Below are positions 1 to 11,600 of a DNA stretch of 64,000 nt, in pieces; the stretch's first letter is position 1, and each line of letters opens with the position of its first letter. This DNA is from Antedon mediterranea. Taxonomy: Eukaryota; Echinodermata; Crinoidea; Comatulida; Antedonidae. Location: positions 11,299,312-11,363,311 of the forward strand of contig NC_092675.1 in assembly GCF_964355755.1 (NCBI RefSeq). Direction: 5' to 3'. The translations under genes and the position numbers were made by a program. Below the pieces are notes generated by a model. That model searched no databases, had not been told where the DNA came from, and saw only the letters and a program-made list of their open reading frames with translations.

Positions 1-1997
1 TCTATCCAATTAGATAATAAGTTTGTTATTAAATAAGAATCATTACAACATGATTCTTGATGTATTATTTATTTTTATAGGTTGTTTTCATAACCCAATC
101 TACAAAGATAAATGGACTTTTTTTGCTGCATAAAAATAACCGGTTAAAATCAATGTGAATAAATTAACTGCATTCCTTGGGAGGAGAAACAGGACAAACT
201 TGTGGTAACTGGTTAAAAGGCAGTGCCAAATAACCGGTTAAAAACACCCATTCAATTCTGTGTTAGAACGCCATTTAACTGGTTATCGCTGGACAACTTT
301 TACCTGCAACACAAAATAACGGTTATTTGATTGACAACTGATGACCCCGAGTCAACTACACGGCAGTAAGGTTTGAATTAACCGCCAGGACCAATTGCAT
401 TTTGGGTAATTCTTACTATTTTTGTCAACGACCGCCCACTGATTTAACCAGTTATTTTGGAGCACAAAGTGAGCAGCATCGCAGTCTTGATATTTTTAAT
501 CCATTTTAAAATAAACTGTAATTTGTGCAAGTGCAATTGAGAACACTGTACTTAGATGTTCAATTAAAATCATTTGGTTTCACTTTTAAAACCATGCTGT
601 GTTTACTTAAACAATCGATCATGTCCATTTTGATCCAAGTAAACCTTGTCAAATATTGCATGCTGTCAATATCATTTTCATTTCATAAATCAAAATAGAG
701 TAAAGACATGTTTAAAGTAGTGTATAGAACATTTCATCGATGTTCTATTCATATTGATACACGGTTTGAAAACACATACAGTAATTTGCTTGCTGCTTTC
801 TGAGCTTGAATAGTTGTATACATGTCTATTAAAAAACCAATGGAGACATCAAGGTGCTGATTGCAGCATTTTAAAATAAAAGCTTATATACTATAATATC
901 ATTTAATTATTTCTGTCACTGAAAAAAAACACTATTTTCTTAATTGTATGTGGGCGTATGTGTTTATTAGCCATTTTTATTTATTTATTACTCTCCTCAC
1001 AATGATACTGGGTTCCCAACATTAAATGCACAATATAAATTTATTGTTAAAATAATCTATAGTAAAATAACTTAACATAATAGTGTATACAGTATAAAAA
1101 TCTTCGTTGAATTCTAGTGAACCATTGTGGTTTGTGTGGACAAAATCATTTTGTGGAAAATAACCATGTTATTTAATAGAAATTATGTTAAGCTTTTATA
1201 ACGAATTGTATAAGTATAATTTAATGAGTTTGTTATTAGTTAATAGATTGCGAAATTGGGAACATTTGTTGAAAGAAATTAATTATAAAGGCTTGGATTT
1301 TGATCTGGTAATTATTCACTTGCATTCTGTAAAATGTTCAAAACCTGAGCGTGCAATATAACCTTCAATCTAAAATTTCGCATTATAATTATGATATTAT
1401 ATATATAAAATAGAAGCACCATAGTTTTACGCAGTGATCTGGGTCTAGAATAGATTAGTAATATTTACTACACGATTATTTTGCCATATTGAATTGCAAT
1501 GTAACGCATATTAACCGGTCACACACTACTGCTTAACATAGCACATTGTAGTCTCAACAAATTGTCCGTGCCGCTTTATCAAAGCATTATCAATACTGAC
1601 TCATCGGTTTAATTTCCATAAAGTTCACTTCTTCGATCAGCCTCTGCACTCAACAATCGACCATTCTTGAAGCTATAGGCCTACTATTCTTTTGTGGTTC
1701 GTCGCCAACATAATTTAAAGACTGCAATTGAAATGTAATATATAATAAGAGTTCGGTATCCACAAAGGATTTCTAACATACATTTGTATAAGAGATGCAA
1801 CGGACGACCCTTATCTTTAGAAATCTTCGAAGCACGATGGAAGCTTTTCGGACATATATTGATTGACAAGATAGGAATACACCAGCAAATCTGGCCATAA
1901 AGTTCCACTTCACAAACACAAAACACACAAAAATACAGAGGTAGGTCTATATGCACACTTCCAGTTACAATGACATAAAAAAGTGAACCCCCCTAGC
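1..1997. other. AT-rich flank, no gene seen
   Basis: No reading frame with recognisable protein similarity, no convincing splice-bounded exon and no RNA gene is seen here. The stretch is AT-rich. Its one structured part is the cluster of AACCGGTT-like palindromes at 138-453, listed separately. Confidence 0.5.
138..453. promoter_or_regulatory. Cluster of AAC[C/T][A/G]GTT palindromes (Grainyhead/CP2-like sites)
   Basis: Five 8-bp matches to AAC[C/T][A/G]GTT lie within 316 bp: AACCGGTT at 138-145 and 232-239, AACTGGTT at 207-214 and 277-284, AACCAGTT at 446-453. A near-match AACGGTT lies at 318-324. AACCGGTT is the known core of Grainyhead/CP2 family binding sites. Calling this an enhancer is inference. 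It could also be part of an unrecognised repeat. Confidence 0.35.
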
Positions 1998-2162
1998 ATG
2001 ATGAGGCTGGAGACAATGAAAGATGTTGACTATTTTAGAAAGTTGGCCAACAAACGAAAGGAATGGAGAAACCTGGTACAAAGAGTAAGCAAGGCAGCCC
2101 AGGCGGAGAAATCAGAAGATTACTCGGCGAAGAGGCACGAAATAATAAATAATAATAATTGA
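1998..2162 (+). pseudogene. C-terminal remnant of a non-LTR retrotransposon ORF
   Basis: A 54-codon frame ends in an (AAT)n tract followed by TGA. It contains KRKEWRNLVQRV, typical of the last residues of LINE reverse transcriptase polyproteins (a K/R-rich segment with W-R-x-L-V), followed by a low-complexity 3' tail. No reverse transcriptase core lies upstream, so this is a 5'-truncated copy, as is usual for target-primed insertions. The LINE clade cannot be assigned from so little sequence. Confidence 0.5.
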
Positions 2163-2698
2163 AATGTTGATTATGCTTTTAATTATTATCTACATATAAA
2201 TGAATACATATTACTATTACTTCTGTACTTATTATATCAGAGAATTTATTAGAACACAAATTTTGTTCTTCCACATTCATGGTATACGTATATCTGTTAT
2301 ATTCAGCACACTATATGAAAGATGGAAATGCATTTTAAAACCTTGCAATATTTTAAATATTCATTGATCTTTTAAGGCATATGCCTCCCTCATGCCTTTC
2401 TACAGTATAAAATGACAATTAATTTTCATCAATATTACCAATGTCTTTTTGCCGACGCGACCAACGACCAACCATAATGATTTAGCTGGCTGTAAATCTT
2501 TAATAATAATTGTAATTGAAACTTTCTGCGAATTGGTCCGACGACGCTACAAAGACTACACGATACCAGGGAACTCTTCCCTGACGATACAAAACAACAT
2601 TATTACTTTTCTCCGTGTATCATGCTTTCAAACATGATAGCAGCACACCGGTTTAAAACACAAGTACAGTAATTCATTTAACGTATTTGGTAAATTAA

Positions 2699-2801
2699 CA
2701 AGGCCATATACTTGGCTGCAGTCGCGTGCGCAAATTTGAGTTAGTGTTTACCGACCGACACAGTGAGCTGTGTAGAGTCGCGTTTGTACGCGACTAAAAA
2801 C
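2699..2801 (+). repeat. Dispersed ~100-bp double-hairpin repeat, copy 1
   Basis: A full-length copy. The left end is GGCCATATACTTGGCTGCAG, an imperfect GCCATAT/ATGGC hairpin. The middle contains TTAGTGTTTACCGACCGAC and AGTGAGCTGT. The right end is the hairpin AGTCGCG-TTTGTA-CGCGACT followed by AAAAAC. The same element recurs six more times in the window in both orientations. Confidence 0.75.
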
Positions 2802-4969
2802 GGTGAAAAACAAAGACAGAATTTGGCGAAAGTCTGTTTTAAATTGGATAGCGACTCTTCAACTGTTCATGAAAATGTAACCTGTAACATATCAAGTATT
2901 TAGGCCTAGTCGGCTTTTTCTCCTTCCCACTAAATCTCCTCATATTTTGTTTATCATTTCTAAATTAATTAATATTATATCACCGGGAGTGACGTATAAA
3001 GTAAATATTTGTTGTTTTTTTCAAAACATCCATTCATATTTCAAAGCCTAAGGTTATGTTGTCATAAATACAAAAGGTAAAGATCGTAAAATGTGTGGCG
3101 TCCATATTGTGGATTCTATCGCAAGTGAAATAAATTAATTTGAATCGTTGCGTATCGTATTGTCTAAATTTAAGTGTGGATAAAAATATATTATTAATAT
3201 GCCAATAAAAATACAATATATTATATTATATAACTTAGTATTACTCACAGACTTTTAATTTCTATGAACAATTATAATATGTATAATCGTCGGACAGTCT
3301 CGAATTGCACAGATTAATTTAAATTTGATATTGAAAGGTGACCATATAACAAGTAGGCCCCGATAATTAAATAATGTATATTTTAGAACCAGTTTACTAG
3401 GCTGTAGTGAATGTGGAAATGTTTTCATGAACATCGAGTTTTTGAAATTCAAATAATACATAAATTAAATTCCTATAAAATATTATAAACAAGATTCTGT
3501 GACGCTACGATCTTCTGAAGTTACTTGTGAGACGTGTTCCATTTACATATTTCTATTTATGGATCAATGTATTTTATAATAGGCCTAGAATTGTAATTGC
3601 TATCAATTTTGTTTGGATGTGAGAAGGTTTAATGTCCAAAATCATTATCCGTTCAAATATAAATTAGTATTCATTTGGAAAAGCGTGTGAGAAACATCAT
3701 ATTTTGTCAATATTTTGTTTCAACGTAATTACAGACGTTAATGAGAGATTTCGCTTTAGTTATACATAAATAATCTAATTCAGGTTCGTGTGAGCGATTA
3801 TTGCATCATATCTGCGTCGTAGTTACTGATACTTTCAATTTGCACAAATGACATTTCACCCGACCGCCTTCAAAAACTATTATGACTTTTGTACGCACAC
3901 ATTGACACAGATAGATATGTGCACGGAACGGAAGCCTAAATTCATTTTGGAGGCAATCCGGACAAGGACCACCTTTGTAATATTTTACTAATTTTAGATG
4001 GATCTTTACCAAATTCAAACCACTTAAAGGTAAAGCTAAAAATGACTCCATTAAGTTTTGGAGGCAATCTGGAGCAGGCTTCCAATTACCTCCGTCAAGA
4101 AGGTATTATATTTAAGAACTGCACACATTATAATATATGCGAATGTTTGTGTGCGCGTACTGCGCGGGTACGACCTGGATTATTGATCCTTTTCCTCTTT
4201 TTATTCCTTGGCTTTGGTCCCGGATTTTAAACTTAAGAATGATGAATCCTTAATCAGTATGTTCATAAGTATTTGATGGGAATTTCGTTGATGTACTCAA
4301 ATTAAATAGCACTAATTAAAGTCGTTCTTAAGTAAATTTAGCACAGGAATGGTCACTTAAGAATTATGGCTTTTGAACATTTTAGAATTGGTTTGGTCCA
4401 TGTACCCGATATGCTAATTAAATCCAATTTTAGGGGTAATTTGGGTGGTTCCCCCTTAAAATTGAACAGGACCCGTCACTTAAGAATTGCCATTTCTGGG
4501 TCCCATAGACCATATCTACATAGGCCTACTCCACACCTCAAACCTTTTGTACTCAAATTGCTAATTAAAACCTTCTGGGCTCCCAGACTATATACTCTAT
4601 CACTTGAATTGACCAGTTATCCCAAAATATGTCTATAAATATGAAATTTATTATAATAACTATTATTATTGGGGCTTATCTACAAACACCTATAGAAATC
4701 ATTTGACTAAAGGCCTCGACTACCGTAATTGACCAATCAGATAACAGTATGAGGAAGATATAATGAGGCAGATCAATGCTCTTAGGAGAAAAGCCTTTTC
4801 ATATATTTTCTATTTTTTTTACAAATTACCTGATCTAACTTACAGTTATAATAAAAATATTTTGGTAAATTGTCATCAAAAACCCTGTTTTCAAAGTATT
4901 TCCCGGCATTTTTAAGTACAAATAATTTGAGAAAAGGTTTTATCTGCAATTTTACCCCCCACAATAAAA
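2802..4969. other. No gene seen; degenerate short repeats
   Basis: No coding or RNA gene is supported. Between about 3940 and 4640 short phrases recur: TTTTGGAGGCAATC near 3950 and 4055, CACTTAAGAATT near 4353 and 4475, and CTAATTAAA near 4312, 4410 and 4560. The spacings of about 105-150 bp suggest an old, decayed tandem array. Confidence 0.4.
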
Positions 4970-5038
4970 CAAGTTAGTGTTTACCGACCAACCGACAGAC
5001 ATAGTGAGCTGTAGATTCGCGTTGCACGCGACCAAAAA
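4970..5038 (+). repeat. Dispersed double-hairpin repeat, copy 2 (5'-truncated)
   Basis: Begins at AAGTTAGTGTTTACCGACC and runs to the right-end hairpin, here TCGCG-TTGCA-CGCGA followed by CCAAAAA. The left hairpin is absent. Confidence 0.7.
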
Positions 5039-8000
5039 TAATAATTGAAAATTATATCAAATATTTTTTAATAATGTACTTTTGAAATATATTCATTTGA
5101 AAATAAAATACTTAGCCCATGAACTTTTGTAATGAAAAACAAAAACACGTTTTGTCAATTACTCAAATGTAGCTTTTTGTAGATAAGCCCTTTCTCAACT
5201 AAACTGTCATTCAATAGGCATGGCTAAATAAAAAAAAAACGGACGATTTTAGCCACGGAAATACATTTCAATTTCTGTAAAACGTTAACAGCTATTCATC
5301 ATTATTGTATTGTGTATTGTCGGCTTAGCGTTTCGTTTTTATTATTTAATAATTTATAGAATTTCTGCAAATTGTGACCGGGTTTAAGTACCTCGTCCTG
5401 GTTTCGGATTGTCTCTACAATTAAAGTTCTAAAATAATAATACATTTATTTTACTTATTCCTCAGAGAGGTAGAGACTATTAGATCATACAACGTACGAA
5501 AACTGCATGAATATTCGATAGTTTTATTCAATCTCTTATTTCGAATCTTTGCTCCATAGAAAATAACATAATTACGTGCAAATTAATAAATATAAACTGA
5601 CTGATTACAATAAAACGCGCTATCATCGCAGGATGCCATTCCACCCGGAGAGCATCTTTGACTTATATTAACAAAATCATAACTGTTCTTGGTGTGAAAC
5701 ACCACGAGAAAGCAGATTATTGAAAGATTTTCGTTTGACATTATGGAACAGATGATTAAAGAATCCAAATTGTATCGACGGTGATACTGAGAAATGTGGT
5801 GATATGCCTATAGTAATGGTTGATAGAAAGTACAAATTGTGATTCAATGTTTTTCTATTGTTTCCGCTGAAGTACATAAACATATTTATTTTATTTGTTT
5901 ATTTATTCGACTTCTCACTAACTCAGTTAGTGAAGGATCTGGACCAACAGGTGGTAAACACCAGTCCCAATTTGCACAGTGGCTGTGTGTGACAGTGGCT
6001 GTGTTGTATTAACATAATCTATTTAGTTTTACACCATTTCTTCATTTAATGTTTTCATTATAAAATGATACCCTTCTAGTCTATGACCATGGTAAATGGT
6101 ATTTTGTCATGATTTTAATAATTTGCATCTGAAAATAGTTAAAATAATAACATACAATCAAATTGATAAATTCTACAATATAAAACATGAAAAACATAAA
6201 ACAATTAATTTGACCTATTAATATTAAAAACTCTTCTTTAAACTAACTTGTAAATTCGAGAAAGTGAACAAATCAGAATATAGAGACAAATGCAGAACTA
6301 TTACACGTTCCTCTGGGAACATTATGTGTATCAAGAAGCTTACAACAACTCAATAAAATATTCAATTTTTGTACTGTAGTATGTTTAACAGATTAATTAA
6401 AAAATCCATGACAAATATACATGTTGTATCGACATATGGTTCCATTGGGTAATAAAACTGGAATCAATATCTCAGTGGTATAAACATGATGAGCATACGG
6501 CGAATTCAAATATGGTTGATTTCGATGCAGATAAGTGTTTTAAATTAACAAAACAAATAGGCTAATACTAGGCCTAATAATAATGCTTCACCGATTCAGC
6601 TTAACTCTCTGAAGAAGATTTTGAATTTAAATATATAACAATGAAATTAAGGTCTCCCCTATCCTAAAGAAAGAACATTTATTCATCATTTCTTGTATTA
6701 TTCTACACCATAAATGAAATATTAATTATGCCTAAATGATTATTTGAAAATTACTTAAATAGCCTAAGCAATATTCCCGTTAAACGTATAATACCTAAGC
6801 TAGAATATTGAAAATTATTATTATTTTATTATCAATTTATTCAAAATTTATAATGTACTTATTATATATTTATGTTAGATTCATATATTTATTAAGGTTA
6901 CTATTCCAAGTTTAAACCCATTGAATCAACTGCCTTGGCATTACATACCGCATGATACTAATATCCATACGCTGCTTTTCATCCTAGTATCTGATGTCGG
7001 TAAGAATACTATTAACATTTTAATCTCATCATAAATGTTATTGTAGAAGAAACTGAAGAAAATCTACTTAATACTAACATTACTACGTTTTCTATTTCAC
7101 AATCATTCGTCTTAATTTACAAGGTTCTATTCGGTGGACGATCGTCAGGTCACGAACATGCAGTATACAAATGCTTCTAACCAATCTTGTTTCTTAGAAA
7201 ATATTATACTTCAAATATTTTCATAAGTTAGTCTAATCTTGTCAAACTCAATTAGAGGACATATTGTATATCGTATTGCATCAATTTTAGACGAGAGTAA
7301 TACGTAATATCTTATGTACGAATTTCGTATACAGTAAAAATACAATGTAATGAAAGAACCAGCACAGATCCGTTTCGGTGGGAGGGAACGACAAAAAATC
7401 AAGTGACCTACTTTGCGAGCGAAGAAGCAATTTTTGGCTGCGGCCTGTGGGTATTGGCTCTCAGTTTTAGGTCATTTAAATCGGTTTTCAAGCACATAAG
7501 TATAGTAGAATAATTTAATTGATAGGAGACTAAGTGATATTTATGAACTGTTGTTCGTGTCCACAGTTTATCTATGCTGTGTATATTAAATAAATAAAAC
7601 GACTGGTACGAACAAAACAATGCAGTTACTTTAGATAATTACTGTACGGTAAGATACGGTGTTCTGGAATGGATGGATTGACTTGGTGGTAAAAGAACTC
7701 CTAAAGTTAATAAAGATTGAGCTAAGAAAACTAAGAAAAAGTAAAAACATGTACTGCTACTGTGCGATTGATTTGCAGAATTGCACTGAAAACCATCAGA
7801 GATTATACGTTATAACTACTGTATAACTCACCCCCCCCCCCCTCAAATACATACACTTAATACCGTTTAGTTAGGACGGCTATATCATGGCACATATTGT
7901 TTCTGTGTTTAATGCTATAAATCAAATACTTTCAGTTGGTTTTAACAATTTGATTGTCTTGGTTATAGAATTAGAATTTAAAATCGTTTTATGTATTCTG

Positions 8001-8198
8001 GGAGGAAACAGTTACTTTAGATTGATTTTGGATTTAAACTGTTCGTGTTATTTTCTATCTTAATAGATATTTCAGTTGGTTTAAGTTTTGACAGCAGCCT
8101 TTGTAAAGTAATGCCATCATTTAATTATTCAAAATCAGCAGGTCTTCATACTAAATGTGTATCTTCCAAACCTCGTTCATTACGCGTCGTCTATTTTG
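5039..8198. other. Upstream flank of PC1/3; no gene seen
   Basis: AT-rich sequence with only short unsupported frames. At 5885-6000 a TTTATTTATT tract precedes a short duplicated phrase (CAGTGGCTGTGT) that looks like the tail of an old retroposon. A C-homopolymer lies near 7831-7842. No promoter motif can be assigned with confidence. Confidence 0.4.
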
Positions 8199-8206
8199 TG
8201 ACGTCA
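8199..8206. promoter_or_regulatory. Perfect CRE palindrome upstream of PC1/3
   Basis: TGACGTCA, the full CREB/ATF consensus, lies 256 bp before the PC1/3 start codon. Mammalian PCSK1 promoters are known to respond to cAMP through CRE elements, so the position is suggestive. The transcription start is not known here. Two other full CREs occur in the window (45259-45266 and 58511-58518), so chance is not excluded. Confidence 0.4.
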
Positions 8207-8461
8207 TCGATACGTGTCCGTATGCTAACTAATCAAAATACGAAAAGAATAGACACAGACGCGCCGAATCTGATCAATTAATGTTAATATATCTCTTATC
8301 GCCAAACTGCATTGGTTTGCATTGCTCTCCAAAGAAGCGAGTTGTGTGTTCCAATATTACGGTTGCCCATGGTTTGTGAAAAGTGAGTTGGATTAAATAT
8401 CTTTTACCTTCCCGTTTAAGATAGAGTTTGTAGGAGGCGAGGGAACGGTTTTGGGGCGAGT

Positions 8462-8632
8462 ATGATTTTGATTCCAGTCATCGTAACGTTAGCATGCATA
8501 TACTTTCCTCAAGTAACCACTCTTTCAGAAAATGAGCCGAATTTTACTAATGAGTTCGCGGTTCAAGTCCATGGTGGTCCTGATGTAGTCAAGAGGCTAG
8601 CCGACGATCTAGGTTATGACATGCTAGGAAGG
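8462..8632 (+). CDS. PC1/3 exon 1: signal peptide and propeptide start
   Basis: Residues 1-57. A hydrophobic signal ([14 protein letters not shown]) is followed by the propeptide motif [11 protein letters not shown]...[12 protein letters not shown], which matches the PC1/3 prodomain. Donor AGG|GTAAGT, phase 0. Intron 1 is 12.5 kb. Confidence 0.92.
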
Positions 8633-11600
8633 GTAAGTTTGCTAATTGTAGATTATATTCTATAAACAGATGGAATACCATGTAACGAGCACCGTAGTAA
8701 TAACAAGTTTCGACCTTTTCTTACTTTTATTCAAACAATAGTTTGGTACTAAACATAATATCAACATTTATTTTATTTCGACTGATAAATCAATTATATA
8801 AATTAAGTTTGTTCATAAATAAAGTTAGTCAGGATCGTGTCAAGAAGTACAAAATCACAAAATAGAAGCAAAAAATAATAATAAAAGAAAATACAGAAAA
8901 ACAGGCCATATATATGGCTGCAGTCGCGTACTCAAGTTCGTGTTTACTGACCAATCGACCGACATAGTGAGCTGTAGAGTCGCGATGCACGCGACTAAAA
9001 ACACGGTAGCGTAACGTAAATAGATAAGGCAAATACAGTAGCTGAAGAGATTAAAATTTCTTGCGAAAAATAACAAATAATACAATAGTACTGAAAACCA
9101 ATTAAATAAAAATCGAGTAACAACGATCTAAATCGTCTGATCACAAAGAATTTGTAAATGTGTATATTGTGCTCGTTTACTGTTTCGTTTGTCTGAATAC
9201 ATTATAATTTGTATTTTTATTGATGTTTATAATTGTATTTGCTCTGAATAAATATGGACCATATGTCATTAAAATGATGCGCGTTTTTTATTTTACAGTT
9301 TTTAATATTTTATGTAATTGTTCAAAATGTCAACTGTAGGCCTATCCCATTCGAACAACATTTATCATCAACTAGTTCAAATATAATATCCATAAAAACT
9401 ACGATAATTATTTTGTCGCATACGAAACCTCATTTGCTTTAAATCTTTTGTTAATGCACAGTGTTTTATTCAAAATTGAAACTCTTCGTTTGGAATGAAA
9501 TTAAGATCTCGTTCCCAGTGTACAGCACACTAATATTGTATTGGCCTCTATTGATTTGTGAATTTAATTTACACAGTGTTAAACCCGCTAACATAGCCGC
9601 ATCGCAGGTTTCGCGTAAACGGCATAATACCTGTCTTGTGTTATCGTTTAGATGAAAAACCAAATACTGTAGATAGACCTATTATAATATTCTCTACTAC
9701 TTACACTACCGTTTTAAACAAGTAGACTACGTGTGCATATTAAAAGCGTGTATATTATTACTAACACAATGTGTGTTTACAAGAATATCACATTTTATAA
9801 CAGTAGTATAGAATGTTTTGCCATTTTACAAAGGGTCTTACCACTACAGCAAATAATCTTTTCTCTTCAAGAACCCTTTAGTATTGTTTGTAACAATGTA
9901 ACCATATTGCTGGAAAAAAAAATGTGAATTTGCTTTTCTGTGTGTGTGTGTATAAAATTTGTTTAGTGTTTTTTTTATACAAAATCCATGGGTTTAGATA
10001 TTATGTCACATAACCACAATGCCTAGCATTCTGCAGCTATAGGCGGATCAGATGATTCAGATTCAGATTCAATTTATTAAGTCATTCATACATAGTACAA
10101 GGATAATTGTTTTCTTGGCAAAAAAACACAAGAAAAACAATACACACATACTACTGTATTTACATTCGTGATCAACATGGATCTAACAACTGATTAAGCA
10201 ATATAAAATACAAAAGACCTAATGACCTATCCTTGGAACTCATTGTTGTGTAGTCTAATAGCGCTAGGTAAGAATGAAAATTTATGTCTATTTGTTTTAA
10301 CTGGAATTATTGTTAATCTTCCAGATGGTCTACTAACTTATTGTTGAGAATATGAGATTCGTCAGCTAAAATACTATTTAATTTAGATATCATTTCATCA
10401 TTACACATTTGCGTGACATCTTTAGGCTAATCTCGACACCAAATCAAATTTTTCATTGTTAGGCCATTTACCCAAGTAACACAGCAACAGCTTAATACAG
10501 ATTGAATAATACTTTTTGATAAAAAATAAATAAAGAATCACGGCCTATATTATATTGTTTCAACTTCCTTAAGGAATACAGGCGTTGAACACCTTTTGTA
10601 TACACTTTGTACATATGTGTATCTCAACTTAGATTCGTATCTATCCAAAGCCCTAAATATTTATGAGACTCTGGATTTTCAACATAATTTCCATAACTTA
10701 TTCATTTGTCCATATTGCAGCTGCAGCTACTTGCTAAAACACAAATAGACATCTTTAGGTTCCCTTGATTATAAGATACTATTATGTGTTAACATTGATT
10801 AGGCCTATCTAGAAACTCGGGAAAAAACATCCATAACATCCTCTTAATGACCATAAAAAAGTGACATATCTTTCTAACATAAATTTAAAGTAATGATCCG
10901 AGACCTTTTCTTTTGATCCCATGTGTGTCGTTTAATGCTTTTGTATCATCTTGACAAATTTCAGAAAGAAGAAGTATATCATTATTATAAGATGATTTTC
11001 TATATAAATTACTCACTTTCAAGTTAATGATTCGGAACTTTCTATACTTGTTTCAGTATCATTTGGTACTTATAATATATGAATCCTGGCAAAATCGCAA
11101 GTAGAATGAGCAATATTCATAAACTAAGGGAATAAATCATTTGGGTCCCCATCTCTGATGAAACTGTATTATTTTAGTACGATACTGTAGAACTTTTTTA
11201 AGAATCATGTCATGACTGTGTCGTACTCCATTTCTACCGTTGAATCTGTAAGAGGATTTGTTCTCTGTCGGTTTAGATACAGTTAGGAGTAAAAATTGAT
11301 AGTATCTTTTTAGTGAAACTTTTTTTCCATGTAACGTGTTTTCTAAACACAGCATTTGCACGGAGGTCCCGACTGACAAGAATTTGCAACTACCAGTGGC
11401 AGTCTACTCAAGAATTACTGTACCCGAACCTACTATTATTATTATCCCCATTTTACACTTTCTCTGGGAAAAAACTAGAAACAAGTGTTTCTCAACTGAT
11501 TTGTGTCATATGGGGTCTATATATCCACCAAAAAAAAGTTCCAGCTCATCTGGCCTGGGGAAAGCCGCCATTTTGGATTTTCAAAATGGCCGCCATAAAA

